NCBI RefSeq assembly: GCF_004295585.1
Contig: NZ_AP019400.1
Span: 4,438,001-4,502,000 of the forward strand
Length of the DNA stretch: 64,000 nt
Direction: 5' to 3'
Source of the DNA: Cohnella abietis
GTDB taxonomy: Bacteria; Bacillota; Bacilli; Paenibacillales; Paenibacillaceae
Part shown: in pieces, positions 17,813 to 26,892 of the stretch
Layout: the number at the start of each line of letters is the position of its first letter
Numbering within the stretch: position 1 is the first letter of the stretch
Program-made: the position numbers and the translations under genes
Notes under the pieces: generated by a model
Told to the model about the DNA's origin: nothing
Databases searched by the model: none
Seen by the model: the letters and a program-made list of their open reading frames with translations, nothing else

Positions 17813-18240
17813 TAATAAAGTACGATCATGAATTCATTCGATCCGCTTGGTGCACCATAAATAAATAGTAAATAACTATGACCTGCTTGAGAAACGAAGG
17901 AGGAGAAATCTGGAGCTGACACATTAACTCTACTTAAGACATGCCCTACGGTCGACCCTGGCGTATACAGGGCCGCATCATAAATGGCATAACCTATTGT
18001 TTGTCCGCTTGGAGGGACTACGAGCACATTTTGCAAAGCATTCACCGAAGCTGCGTTGAATTTATACCATTGGATGGTTTCTGAATCAGTGAGTTTGCCG
18101 AACGTCGCAGTACCTGTTTGACCAAATGGAGTGTTTTCTACGGGTATGGCTTGGGTGTAGGTGTTGGCAAATGCTGATCCGGCAAAACATAAACTCATAA
18201 TCATCGCAATCAACCCTACACGTACTACAAACTTTTTCAT
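17803..18240 (-). CDS. Secreted protein with PPC-like beta domain
   Basis: A 145-residue protein with a signal peptide (MKKFVVRVGLIAMIMSLCFA, cleavage after AFA near residue 25). The mature part starts with a block like the bacterial pre-peptidase C-terminal (PPC) fold: a GTATFGKL strand, then DSETIQWYKFNAAS, then SYLLFIYG near the end. The gene at 38453 encodes a protein of the same length and layout. Such small domains are usually secreted and of unknown role. The RBS is GGAGGAATT. Codon use is more AT-rich than the housekeeping genes. Confidence 0.65.
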   Translation of the reverse strand: MKKFVVRVGLIAMIMSLCFAGSAFANTYTQAIPVENTPFGQTGTATFGKLTDSETIQWYKFNAASVNALQNVLVVPPSGQTIGYAIYDAALYTPGSTVGHVLSRVNVSAPDFSSFVSQAGHSYLLFIYGAPSGSNEFMIVLYYET

Positions 18241-18674
18241 TTTAATTCCTCCAATTCTAGTTTTGTATAACTATAAAAATCACTTTGTCAATATAAATTC
18301 ATTTTTTTGAATTATATATTGACACCTAAAATATACTATTTTTTAATTTTATTGGAAATGGGGCGAAAGTTTCTATTTGCGGTCGAAGTTTGTGTTTTTA
18401 TGTCGATAAATTAATAACTATATGGCTATAAATCGGAAAAAGCTGTTGGCATTAGAGATTTATGACCTTTCTGGTCAGGATATTTTGTAGCTCTGACAAA
18501 AGAAAAAGCACCCGAAGGCGCTCTTAGATAAATCCAAACCCATTATTTAGTTATGCCGCTATCACAAATATAGCTAATCCGGCACCTATTGAGAAACCTA
18601 ACTCACCTTCATTAAAGACCCTTTTGAACACAATTCTCCCAACAATATATAATATTTCCTTTTATAACAACAAA
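18241..18674. other. AT-rich stretch with no clear gene
   Basis: I see no supported gene. The first 100 bases hold the promoter of the secreted-protein gene. On the minus strand near 18555-18650 a short frame reads GRIVFKRVFNEGELGFSIGA then GLAIFVIAA and a stop, which looks like the tail of a lost membrane protein. Farther on, outside this stretch, AAAGGTCGAT and ATCGGCCTTT at 18842-18874 form a hairpin. Confidence 0.4.
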
Positions 18675-18838
18675 ATAGAGCAGGAGGCTACCCATTAGTT
18701 GAGCGGCCAACCTCCCACACCACAAGACTGTGCGCTCCCGCACACCCCTCGTACACCTTCACTCTTGGCTAGCGATTGGCAACTACAAGCCCCCACAGCA
18801 GACTTTCACCGCCTAGTTAATCGCCATGCGTGGCACAC
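18675..18838 (-). mobile_element. Probable group II intron remnant (internal deletion)
   Basis: Read on the minus strand, the segment starts GTGTGCCACGCATGGCGATT and goes on with GGTGAAAGTC, TTGTAGTTGCCAATCGCTAG and CCAAGAGTGAAGGTG, which I recognise as the 5' end and early domain I of bacterial group II introns (consensus start GTGYGCC). It then jumps to a hairpin GTGTGCGGGAGCGCAC and an end GGAGG...CCTCCTGCTCTAT resembling the terminal domains. Only about 164 bases remain, against 600 or more for the ribozyme alone, and no reverse transcriptase is left. The ribozyme would be dead. Identification rests on recall, not on a covariance search. Confidence 0.45.
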
Positions 18839-19072
18839 CAAAAAGGTCGATTCCCGTTAAGAGGATCGGCCTTTAACTGCTTGCTATTACCCAATAGAAC
18901 CTTCCATTTCGATAGCGATGTGACGTGTTAAACCGCAAATGGCGCAATATAACGCTGTTTACACAGTAACGCGCAATGTATTTTTGATGTGTTTCTTCTA
19001 TTATATAAGGTAAACGGTATCACCACCGGTATCACGAATGAGGGTGCTAGATGAACAAATAAAACCCCGGAT

Positions 19073-19245
19073 TCACTCTCCGAGGTCATCATCAAGATAT
19101 TCAATTCCGTCCCTCTTCATCTTCTCTTCGATGGCTTCCAGCACATAGTCGTTCCTGCTCACCCCTGCCTTTTCTGCTGCAGCATCAATTATCCCAAGAT
19201 ATGTTTCTTTCATATCTCGTAAAAGGCAGGACTGAGAAAAAACTT
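19073..19245 (-). pseudogene. Frameshifted ribbon-helix-helix (Arc/CopG-like) gene
   Basis: The minus strand encodes MKETYLGIIDAAAEKAGVSR then NDYVLEAIEEKMKRDGIEYL and DDDLGE, which has the two-helix pattern of a ribbon-helix-helix DNA-binding protein (helix, GVSR turn, helix). The expected beta-strand before it is in another frame (FSVLPFTR, close to a SVRLPFTRD-type strand), so one base seems to be missing at about 19213-19218. No RBS precedes the ATG at 19211-19213. Such proteins are common on plasmids and integrative elements. Confidence 0.4.
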
Positions 19246-19296
19246 CATGAAGTACTTGTGTCAGGCTTCAAAGATGTGCCCTAACCGAAAAACCCC

Positions 19297-19485
19297 TCAT
19301 CCGAGGTCGTCAGTCAAGTCTGACAATGTCTTTTTTAGCAGTAGCCCAAGCATCGCCTTCAAATAGTACCGACCGTTCACTTATAGCGATATTCAGCAGC
19401 ATACCCGACTTTATCAAATTGTCCTTTTCTACCCATTCACCAATTCAACGACGACTTCACCCCATTTCAAAATTTCACCATCCAT
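19297..19485 (-). pseudogene. Decayed ORF fragment with several frameshifts
   Basis: Three overlapping minus-strand frames read as one broken protein: MDGEILKWGEVVVELVNG, then GQFDKVGYAAEYRYK, then SERSVLFEGDAWATAKKDIV and finally LTDDLG before a stop. The last residues echo the DDDLGE end of the ribbon-helix-helix relic next to it. The family is not recognised. It could be chance, but the residues switch frames without a gap in sense. Confidence 0.3.
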
Positions 19486-19608
19486 TCAAGTTCTCCCATT
19501 TTTACTATTGCGAATTGATTCGAGTTTTTCGACAAATTAATACAATTCGACAAAATAAATAAGCTATATTTCTCATAGTTTATAAAATACAAAAATGGTA
19601 TTATTTAG

Positions 19609-19648
19609 TTGTCAATAGAAATTCAAAGTTTTTAATTTCTATTGACAA
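19609..19648. promoter_or_regulatory. 15-bp inverted repeat before a secreted-protein gene
   Basis: TTGTCAATAGAAATT and AATTTCTATTGACAA are perfect inverted arms separated by 10 bases, ending 24 bp before the ATG at 19672. Each arm carries a TTGACA box facing outward. It could be an operator or an mRNA hairpin in the leader. Confidence 0.5.
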
Positions 19649-19671
19649 AATAAAAATACGGAGGTTTCATA

Positions 19672-20244
19672 ATGAAAAAGTTGTTTCAATTACTTCTCGT
19701 TTTAACACTTGTTTTATCGATTGGAAATGCTGCATATGCAGAATCGTCAAATGAAACTAGCAAGGACGTACTCGCTGTTCAAGCTGTAAGAGACCCCGAG
19801 CCAAATATTATTAGTCCTTTTGCCAGCGGAGAAACGATTGAAACTAGTGCACTTGGTGCAAAGTACGTCGATTCAAAAGCATTTATTAGATTCTTATCAT
19901 CAAGTTGGTCTAAAGCAGATAAATATAACTGGACAGAGTCGCAATCCTATTCACTTTCTTTCACTACTTCTGTAGCAACTGATGTAGCAAAAGCGATTAA
20001 AGCCAATTTCGGACTTGCTGGTAGTTATACATCGACGTACTCTGTTGGGACGAGCATCCCTGCAGATCAAACTAAATTTAGTAAACTAAGCTATAATATG
20101 GATCTAAATAAACAATACGTAAAATATAGAAAAAAATTAGTTACCTGTAATGTTGCGTCTTGCTGGGAAAGTTATACTACGTGGACCGAAACTACCTACA
20201 TTGAACCTACAGCTAATTCTTATCTTATTGTGAATTATCAGTAA
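19672..20244 (+). CDS. Secreted protein, unknown family
   Basis: 190 residues with a signal peptide (MKKLFQLLLVLTLVLSIGNA, cleavage after AYA). The mature protein has a Ser/Thr-rich beta-type middle (YSLSFTTSVATDVAKAI, FGLAGSYTSTYSVGTS) and two cysteines close together in CNVASCW, which could form a disulfide. The alternating polar pattern recalls small pore-forming or immunity-type secreted proteins of Bacillus, but I cannot name a family. RBS ACGGAGG is seven bases from the ATG. AT-rich compared with the core genes. Confidence 0.65.
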   Translation: MKKLFQLLLVLTLVLSIGNAAYAESSNETSKDVLAVQAVRDPEPNIISPFASGETIETSALGAKYVDSKAFIRFLSSSWSKADKYNWTESQSYSLSFTTSVATDVAKAIKANFGLAGSYTSTYSVGTSIPADQTKFSKLSYNMDLNKQYVKYRKKLVTCNVASCWESYTTWTETTYIEPTANSYLIVNYQ

Positions 20245-20258
20245 CCATTTTAAAATAC

Positions 20259-20289
20259 ATTCACCACCTCTCATGAGGGGTGGTGAATG
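20259..20289. other. Intergenic hairpin between two secreted-protein genes
   Basis: CATTCACCACC and GGTGGTGAATG flank CTCTCATGAG as an 11-bp stem. No T-run follows, so it may protect the upstream mRNA end or slow transcription into the lipoprotein gene that starts 10-34 bp later. Confidence 0.5.
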
Positions 20290-20322
20290 TAAAGAATAAT
20301 GAAATGGAGTTGTACTAATTGT

Positions 20323-21126
20323 ATGCGAAAAAAAAGTTTATTACTTTTGATATTGTTAGTTACTTTATTTGTAGTGTCATGTTCTTCGAAAAAACAATAC
20401 GAAGAACCACATTTTATACACTACAATACTTCTTTCTATGCAGAAAAGGAATCCGATTACACTCTCGTCCTTAACTATTTAATTAATAAAAATTCGAATG
20501 ATTACCTGGTCCCTTCAGAAGTTGAATCCATTCGTTTTAAAGACGCAAAAAATGTAGAAATCAAAAAATTCAACTTTTTTGACAGTGAATCTTCAAAGGT
20601 ATATAAGGTTAAAAATATTGAACTGAATTTGCATTTCACTAACCTAGGCAAAGAAAATTTAACTGAGCTAGAAATTACTTTTAAGGACAAATCAAGTAAA
20701 AGCTATAAAATTGGAAATTGGTTTTTTAATGTTGAAAGTAAAGATTCATTAGACAAATCGCCAATTGAAATGGGAGAAGATTACGCAATTGTCTCTGCTG
20801 TTTTCGATGGCTATTTAATTAATCTGAAAAATATGTCTGGGGGAAATGCCACAATAAACGATCTACTTATTAATCTAAAAGAAGTACAAATAGATAAGCC
20901 ATCAGCATTGGAATTTGATTCATCTGGTAATGTTAAAATTAAGATTCCTGCTACTATCGGTGATCGTTCATACAAATTCTACATTATCCGACCTAAAGTA
21001 ATGTATACATACAAAGGGCAAAAACATAGTTATTTTCCTTATGCTTCTCTATACGGAGTTATAAATGTTACAGATGCTGACTTTGAAAATGAATATAAGA
21101 AAACTAAAACAAGGACTCTACAGTAG
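20323..21126 (+). CDS. Lipoprotein, unknown family
   Basis: About 267 residues. From the ATG at 20323 it reads MRKKSLLLLILLVTLFVVSC, an ideal lipoprotein signal with lipobox VVSC; an earlier in-frame ATG at 20299 adds eight residues (MKWSCTNC). The rest is beta-rich with many Lys, Asp and Phe and no known motif. It would be anchored to the outer face of the membrane. It follows the secreted protein at 19672 closely and shares its AT-rich codon use, so the two may work together. Confidence 0.65.
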   Translation: MRKKSLLLLILLVTLFVVSCSSKKQYEEPHFIHYNTSFYAEKESDYTLVLNYLINKNSNDYLVPSEVESIRFKDAKNVEIKKFNFFDSESSKVYKVKNIELNLHFTNLGKENLTELEITFKDKSSKSYKIGNWFFNVESKDSLDKSPIEMGEDYAIVSAVFDGYLINLKNMSGGNATINDLLINLKEVQIDKPSALEFDSSGNVKIKIPATIGDRSYKFYIIRPKVMYTYKGQKHSYFPYASLYGVINVTDADFENEYKKTKTRTLQ

Positions 21127-21195
21127 GAGAACTCATTAATTTCATTAATGTAATTATCAGCAGGTATTGGGCGAACAAGAACTAATGTTCATTAT

Positions 21196-21960
21196 TTATA
21201 CATTAGGTACATGGTGTTTCGAGATAAACAAAGATAACAAGAGCAGAATTATGAGGATCCAAAACATGGCCATTTGGTCCAAATGAAAATCCTGCAGCCC
21301 TTTAGATGACAATACAACAATATCATTTGGATTAACCTTGCTCAGGAGGACAGTACCTCTTGGATCGTAGATGACCTCTGACTTAGGGTTGTTAATGTCG
21401 GAGACTGCTTGAGCTGCAAATGTTTCAAGCGCTGAAGTAACAACCTTTCCTCCGCTTATGATCCTATCAACAATTTGTTTTGACTTGTCCAAGTCGGCAA
21501 TACTGTCGTTGTAGTCTCGAAGGAAATAGTTGGTCAGCGTAAAAGATGGATGCTTATCTGGATTAAAGAGTGGTTCACGCAACTCCATCACCCGAGCTGA
21601 GATATCATTTATCTGCGTCAAACATCCGAATTGTATCGCCAAGCTCGACGATGGGCTCCGTTGGGTCAATCCGGTGCAGATCAGCCGAGTTTAAGTCCAC
21701 ATCGATTGCTGGTACTCCCTGTTCCCTAAGTGCAGCTCGCGTTGCCTTAAGAAGCTCTAATGGGTACTCTATATCCTGGTTAATGATCTCTCAGTAAAAA
21801 TAGGTGTTGGTTGTATTTGACCAATAGCCTGCATAGGGAGATATTAAATAGTTAACCCTGATTATCCCGCCAATGATTGCATTCGGCACGATGCTCAGAA
21901 GCGCTAATTCCCAGTTAATTGCCGCTAGGCGCTCCCGGATGTCGTTGATACTTAGTTATC
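21196..21960 (-). pseudogene. Broken phage tail / minor structural protein gene
   Basis: Read on the minus strand, one frame gives EYPLELLKATRAALREQGVP, then IDPTEPIVELGDTIRMFDAD and stops; one base away the next frame continues INDISARVMELREPLFNPDK, then TLTNYFLRDYNDSIADLDKS and later VIYDPRGTVLLSKVNP. The ELGDT...ISARVMEL...NPDK order is that of the siphophage tail-associated protein / minor structural protein group. The remaining reading frame (157 residues to 21196) ends in a membrane-like tail with no phage sense. No other phage genes are nearby, so this is a relic. Confidence 0.6.
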
Positions 21961-22068
21961 CGATTCCATCCCATGTGAACGAAGCGAGTATATCTATTGA
22001 AAAAGTTCGGTTAAATAGAAAACGATTGAATGCACCACGGTTAAACATGGAGCAGCTCCTTTCCAAAA

Positions 22069-22093
22069 TAAAAAGCCCCGTATTTACGGGGCT
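22069..22093 (-). terminator. Terminator of the acyltransferase gene
   Basis: On the minus strand AGCCCCGTAAATACGGGGCT is a stem-loop followed by TTTTTATTTT, about 60 bp after the stop at 22154. Confidence 0.8.
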
Positions 22094-22153
22094 GGTTGTT
22101 GAGCGCAATCGTCCAGAATTTCATTAATTATGGTATAAAAATTTGCAGGAGCC

Positions 22154-23215
22154 CTACACCTTTAATGTTATAGCTTGTTTTCGAGCATTCATTTTCAAAG
22201 TAACCAAACGGTCGATAATATATTGGATTGCCAACGGTACGAACAGTCCACATAAGGCAACAATGACCCATGTGTTGCTTACTATAACGCTGCTTACTTG
22301 CATTTTGCTATAAATGTTTGCTTCAATATAGGAAGTAATCATCCTTCCATAGTATAGTCCCAAATACTGAGTAGCCATTATTATGATTGTTTTTTTACCG
22401 CAATAATTCAAAAAGTTCAAGCTCCCATATTTTCTGCAAATAAACTTACTAATAAAGATTATCAAATATATCCCCATAAGAGCATTCATATAAAAAAATA
22501 CAGGATTAATATACACATCCGTACTCATATCAACTCTTTTGACCATATTAAAAAGTAAAACAACTGCGCAAAAGATTGCGATTCCAATATTACTTTTAAT
22601 CTTATCCTCAAAGCGCTTAAACAGATAGCCACAATAAAATAAAACAATTGCCACCATCGATGTTCTCAAACTCCAACTTAAAACGATATTATGCTTAATT
22701 AATATAAAGCCGGCAGCAGATATTGCTACTACCATAATGAGTTTGCATACTTCCGAATATCTTCCTGCTTTATTTGCTACCATATTAATCATTAGAAACA
22801 TCATACTCGAAAAGAAAAGGCTAGGGAAAAACCAAAATGTAAATGTCATGATTTGCGTATGGTTGAAACTTAAAATCTGCTGCGCTATCGCAATGAATTC
22901 CTGTATGGAATAATTATTTGTCATTTGCGACGTGTATATGCCCCAGTTCAAAAATGCGTTGTGAAGAACGAGAGAAATAAGCTCGAATGTTATAAATGGG
23001 ACATATAACCCTGTCACCTTTTTCTTAAAGAACTCCCAGGGCGAAAGAGTATTTTTGTCCTTATAGAAATATCCTGAAACAAAAAAGAATAACGGCATAT
23101 GAAAAAGGTAGATAAAATTCAACAAATTAATATTCGTTGTTGAATGGCCAATGACAACGGCAATAATTCCTATACCTTTAGCGACATTCATGTATCGAAC
23201 TTCCATGTACATCAT
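22154..23215 (-). CDS. Membrane acyltransferase family 3
   Basis: 353 residues with about ten hydrophobic helices. The N-terminal MNVAKGIGIIAVVIGHS holds the catalytic His of the acyltransferase_3 family (O-acetylation of sugars or wall polymers), and FHMPLFFFVSGYF is the second family motif. It acts in the cytoplasmic membrane. The exact start among three close ATG codons is uncertain. The gene is AT-rich and lies 83 bp after a GT-C-like gene on the same strand, so both may modify a surface glycan. Confidence 0.8.
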   Translation of the reverse strand: MMYMEVRYMNVAKGIGIIAVVIGHSTTNINLLNFIYLFHMPLFFFVSGYFYKDKNTLSPWEFFKKKVTGLYVPFITFELISLVLHNAFLNWGIYTSQMTNNYSIQEFIAIAQQILSFNHTQIMTFTFWFFPSLFFSSMMFLMINMVANKAGRYSEVCKLIMVVAISAAGFILIKHNIVLSWSLRTSMVAIVLFYCGYLFKRFEDKIKSNIGIAIFCAVVLLFNMVKRVDMSTDVYINPVFFYMNALMGIYLIIFISKFICRKYGSLNFLNYCGKKTIIIMATQYLGLYYGRMITSYIEANIYSKMQVSSVIVSNTWVIVALCGLFVPLAIQYIIDRLVTLKMNARKQAITLKV

Positions 23216-23298
23216 CCATTTCTAGCAGAGTAATAATCAAACATCGTCCTAATGCTCATGAATTATAATACCAAAACCATTTATTAGAGAGTTTCCGT

Positions 23299-25233
23299 CT
23301 AATTTGTTTTAATTTTTTCGATTTGAATTCCTAATGTTCTATCATCATTATTAATGCCCATTTGTTTTGGAATGAAAGATTTGTCCAAAACAAATTGTAA
23401 ATTAACCGTTTCTCCTGGTTGTGATTCTATTTCGAATTGTAAAGTAGAAACCCCTTCGTTAGTAATTTTGATTTCTTTTATCAAATGGTTGTTATTCAGT
23501 ATTGATAATTTATTAGGTACGTTGACATTTGGTACAGTAATTTTAAATGATTGGGAAGTTGTATCAAATAAAAAGCTACATTCTGCTTTTTTACCAATCC
23601 AGCCGTCTTCAAATCTCCCTTCCCATAAAACACCTTCGCCCGTTATTTTGTATAGCTGGTAACCAAAATACGTTAATCCGTATTTTGGTTTACCATGCAT
23701 ATCCATGTAAAATAGAGATTTATTTATTTGATCTGACGCCGATAGTTGTAAATCCCACCCCGTATTCAACAAAATCGATTTCGTGTTATTAAAAGGTGCA
23801 ACTCCGCGAATATTCCAATATGCTGGCTTGTTTCCTGTTATCACAAGAACGAAATCACCAATTTGCGGCCTTTTATTTCTGTCTGATATATTTTTCACTT
23901 GATAAAGTGATTTGACTTCGTTTGTTAATGAGGCAGTATTAAACAAATCTGCCATACCAACAACTTCTAAATTTTTCTTATTCAGCAGTTCTTTTAGTAG
24001 TAGATTACTTTGAATCACTGGTTCTTCGTAAGAGGACCAATTTTCCACAAATAAACGCTGATTATCTTTAGCTAACTTCGAATATTCTTGGATAGCCCCT
24101 GAATATACTACATCCATCGATTTTTGAGTGGTAGAAACGTAATAGTTATAAGGAATCGAATATAACTTCGACAATAGAATTAATAGTATTAAGATAAGCG
24201 TAAAAATGAACCTCATCTTGCCTTTGCTGATAAATTTAAATATAAAGACTGCAGATAATAAGTTGAATATACATGAAGACACTAATAAATAATAACCAAA
24301 CGGCCATCGCCAAATTAGCAATCCAATAATATATCCCAATGCCAAAGCATACAACCCAATGCAATAAATGACGGTTAATTTTTCTTCTACTGATTTATTT
24401 TTCATAGTGAACAAAAGAAAGAATAAAAAAGGGAGTAATGCCAGACAAATAATAAATACGTCCGGTTGCTGTTTGAGGTAATACAATAAATTATCCTTTA
24501 TCAATTGGAAAGTAACTTTGTAAGTAGATGTATAATAACTTTCAGCATTTGAATCTCTAAATAAATAATGTGATCTCGCAAGTAGTACGCCTAGGACACT
24601 GCCAAAAGTAAATAAAGATATTCGTTTTGTCATCTCTTTTACAAACACATAGGAAAGTAATGTGCAAGTTAAACCAAAGGAAATTATTACCATAGAGGTT
24701 TCTTTTGACCAAACTGAGAGAACAGTGATGACAACAATGCCGGCGAAAGTTAAATAACTATGCTTGTTAATTTTCAGGAATAACCACACACATAAGAGCA
24801 TCATAAATATAACCAAGTGTTCCGGTTTCCCTACCGTAAAAGCATTTTCTGCAATTGGTGATCCCGTCAAAAAAAGTAAAACTGCCAAAACACCGGACCA
24901 TTTGTTATTCGTTAATTTATTGCTGATTAAAAATACTAAAATGGCAGATCCCAAGATAACTGTAGATTGGACTAAAAAGTAACCGAACGGCTGTCCTCCG
25001 GCTAAGAGAAAAGTTATTCTTTGATATAGCCAATAGACAGGAACAAATCTGCCCGAACTGATATTTGGATTAATCCATTCGTTACTGTGAAAGATATTTT
25101 TGCCAATCAAAACGCTTGTTGGCATATCTAAGTAGAACCAAGTTGACCCATAAACAGATGGGAATACTATGACTAGCCAAGCTAAAACAATTATGAAAAC
25201 ATATTTACCAGTTCGATTTGCAAATTCAATCAT
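23299..25233 (-). CDS. Polytopic membrane protein, GT-C glycosyltransferase-like
   Basis: 644 residues: about eleven or twelve hydrophobic helices to about residue 360, then a long extracellular domain without helices. An early acidic motif in the first outer loop (FYLDMPTS, with DMP) fits the catalytic Asp of GT-C enzymes that use lipid-linked sugars (PMT/ArnT-like), and the C-terminal soluble domain fits that layout too. I am not certain of the class; a membrane protein of unknown role is the fall-back. AT-rich, probably horizontally acquired with the acyltransferase. Confidence 0.6.
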   Translation of the reverse strand: MIEFANRTGKYVFIIVLAWLVIVFPSVYGSTWFYLDMPTSVLIGKNIFHSNEWINPNISSGRFVPVYWLYQRITFLLAGGQPFGYFLVQSTVILGSAILVFLISNKLTNNKWSGVLAVLLFLTGSPIAENAFTVGKPEHLVIFMMLLCVWLFLKINKHSYLTFAGIVVITVLSVWSKETSMVIISFGLTCTLLSYVFVKEMTKRISLFTFGSVLGVLLARSHYLFRDSNAESYYTSTYKVTFQLIKDNLLYYLKQQPDVFIICLALLPFLFFLLFTMKNKSVEEKLTVIYCIGLYALALGYIIGLLIWRWPFGYYLLVSSCIFNLLSAVFIFKFISKGKMRFIFTLILILLILLSKLYSIPYNYYVSTTQKSMDVVYSGAIQEYSKLAKDNQRLFVENWSSYEEPVIQSNLLLKELLNKKNLEVVGMADLFNTASLTNEVKSLYQVKNISDRNKRPQIGDFVLVITGNKPAYWNIRGVAPFNNTKSILLNTGWDLQLSASDQINKSLFYMDMHGKPKYGLTYFGYQLYKITGEGVLWEGRFEDGWIGKKAECSFLFDTTSQSFKITVPNVNVPNKLSILNNNHLIKEIKITNEGVSTLQFEIESQPGETVNLQFVLDKSFIPKQMGINNDDRTLGIQIEKIKTN

Positions 25234-25377
25234 GATAACAGCTCCCCACGAAATTCCACATCAATCATCATAGTAATACATTTTTTCACAAAACTCCAGA
25301 TTTCCATAATATAAATAAGAGAAACATACGACCGAGCAGACGTGGAACTTCTTAGGGTTATATGATCTAATATCGTC

Positions 25378-25653
25378 CTACAACGGTGTTGCCCTATACT
25401 TGTTTCCCGTAATTTTTAATTGTGTATAGATGTTTGTATTATTAGCATTCGCCCCTTGTAACTGTGCCGACAATTTAAAAGAACTTACATTTGATGTTGT
25501 TATATGATTTATTTGATTTCCTATTGTGCCTGTTTTGTCCTCTTTGATTAAGGCTACAGCTACTCCGGAACCATCGTAACTTAATAAATAAGAGCTCCTG
25601 TTTATTATAGTTCCTTCGAACTTGTTGATAGCCTTTGTTTGTTTCTTGTTCAG
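25378..25653 (-). pseudogene. C-terminal fragment of an unrecognised ORF
   Basis: An open minus-strand frame without start codon reads FEGTIINRSSYLLSYDGSGV, then AVALIKEDKTGTIGNQINHI and ends KITGNKYRATPL and TAG at 25378. The sequence has good sense but no N terminus. Its 5' part (25622-25653) overlaps the inverted ytaF piece, so the break lies near 25620. Family unknown; the beta-rich, Asn/Thr-rich style suggests a surface or secreted protein. Confidence 0.35.
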
Positions 25654-25924
25654 CTATTTGGGGATTTGGTTTGGAAAATGGATCTCTGCCGTACTTCCCG
25701 GCGTAGTTACAGTAATTCTAGGGGCATTTATACTTCTTGTTCTTAACGAAGCAAGCAATGATGGGTATTGTGCGGATCATCAAGAGTTCATCAATACTGT
25801 TCAAACTAGCAGCAGTGACGAAGATGATGCTGATCCGGATCTTCCTTATCCCGCAAGAAATTCCTACTCCAAGATTGTCGAGACTGGATGAAATCGTGAA
25901 ACCTAAGATGAGCAGCCAAGCCAT
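25622..25924. pseudogene. Rearranged ytaF relic, with an internal inversion
   Basis: The minus strand from ATG 25922-25924 (RBS GAGGTGG) reads MAWLLILGFTISSSLDNLGV then GISCGIRKIRIS, the start of a YtaF/MntP-like membrane protein. After about 33 residues sense is lost on this strand. The following YtaF-like piece is found on the plus strand at 25622-25745: LIAFVCFLFSYLGIWFGKWI then SAVLPGVVTVILGAFILLVL. A single inversion of about 200 bp between roughly 25620 and 25825 explains both. An intact relative lies at 39358. Confidence 0.55.
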
Positions 25925-26099
25925 AAAACCACCTCATGTTGTTCAATTTGCTATTAATGTATGTGGTGTTGAGATAAAGGTGCAGGTACATGAGAAAAAC
26001 TCAACAAACGATTCTCTGTTTTGGATCGTGTATAAGGAAAACTTCTCAACGCGATCTCATATACTATCATATAAATGATCTTAGGAAAGGGGCGGCAGA

Positions 26100-26762
26100 A
26101 TGGAAAAGTTAGATCAATCAAAGGAACACCAGATCGGAGATCTGATCAAGCATCTATTGAAAAAGCATTCTCTCTCCATGCGCAAGCTTAGCAGTCTTTG
26201 TGGAATGGACACCGCTACCATTTCAAGGATAGTGAACGGCAAACAACAACCGAAGCTGATTCATCTGAAGCAATTTTCCGAACATCTAGATATTTCATTG
26301 GACAAACTGATTGAAGCTTCCGGTTATGACATAGTTGACGAAAAAAAAGAACGCGATATGGGGATCCTGAATTCACTTGATGAGATAGGGAAAATACTTG
26401 GGAATTCCAAATTATTCGATCCTCAAATTACGACAGCGCTAATCGAACAAGAATTGGTCAAGTATGAGCAATATGCGCAGACAGAAGAAGGCCACCGCAT
26501 GATCTGTCACGAATTTACTGCCAAAGTAAACCAAGTAAACGGCGTCGGGCCATTCATCGAGCATTTGAAAGAAATGCATATGCGATACTGCGATGAAAAC
26601 ACACCTAGCAACTATCGAACTTTGCTGGGAAGCGCATTGTTATACTTTATTTTGTCAGCGGATATCATTCCTGACTATATCTTTCCGGTAGGTTATCTAG
26701 ATGATGCCATCGCTGTCTACCTGGTCTTGGACCGACTGAATCAGAAGGGATATACAGCCTAA
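26100..26762 (+). CDS. XRE-family regulator fused to DUF1232 domain
   Basis: 220 residues. Residues 13-72 form an XRE helix-turn-helix (LSMRKLSSLCGMDTATISRI). A helical linker follows, and residues 170-215 carry DUF1232 (LLGSALLYFILSADIIPDYI then FPVGYLDDAIAVYL), as in YkvA-type proteins, which contains a short hydrophobic segment and could touch the membrane. RBS AAAGGGGCGG precedes the ATG. Likely a DNA-binding protein; targets unknown. Confidence 0.8.
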   Translation: MEKLDQSKEHQIGDLIKHLLKKHSLSMRKLSSLCGMDTATISRIVNGKQQPKLIHLKQFSEHLDISLDKLIEASGYDIVDEKKERDMGILNSLDEIGKILGNSKLFDPQITTALIEQELVKYEQYAQTEEGHRMICHEFTAKVNQVNGVGPFIEHLKEMHMRYCDENTPSNYRTLLGSALLYFILSADIIPDYIFPVGYLDDAIAVYLVLDRLNQKGYTA

Positions 26763-26770
26763 CCAACAGT

Positions 26771-26809
26771 AAAAACGACCGCCCCCTTTAAATACAGGAA
26801 GCGGTCGTG
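26771..26809 (-). terminator. Terminator of the SASP gene
   Basis: On the minus strand ACGACCGC and GCGGTCGT flank an 18-base loop and are followed by TTTTTAC. It may also slow the convergent DUF1232 gene. Confidence 0.75.
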
Positions 26810-26892
26810 AGTAAGATATGGCTAATTCAACTGTGCGAACAAGAGATACCTCAGTTAAGAGCAATAGGTTGTAGCCTACTGCTCTTTCTGCA

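Noticed and set aside
19326..19562. 78-residue plus-strand frame
   Set aside because: No RBS and low-complexity His/Phe/Ser content; the minus strand carries more sensible, though broken, coding sequence.
17345..22150. att repeat of the tRNA-Val 3' end marking the far side of an island
   Set aside because: I saw no second copy of the tRNA end in the AT-rich region, so the island border is unproven.
25737..26078. 113-residue plus-strand frame
   Set aside because: It lies across the antisense of the ytaF N terminus, has no RBS, and its sense is explained by the rearranged relic.
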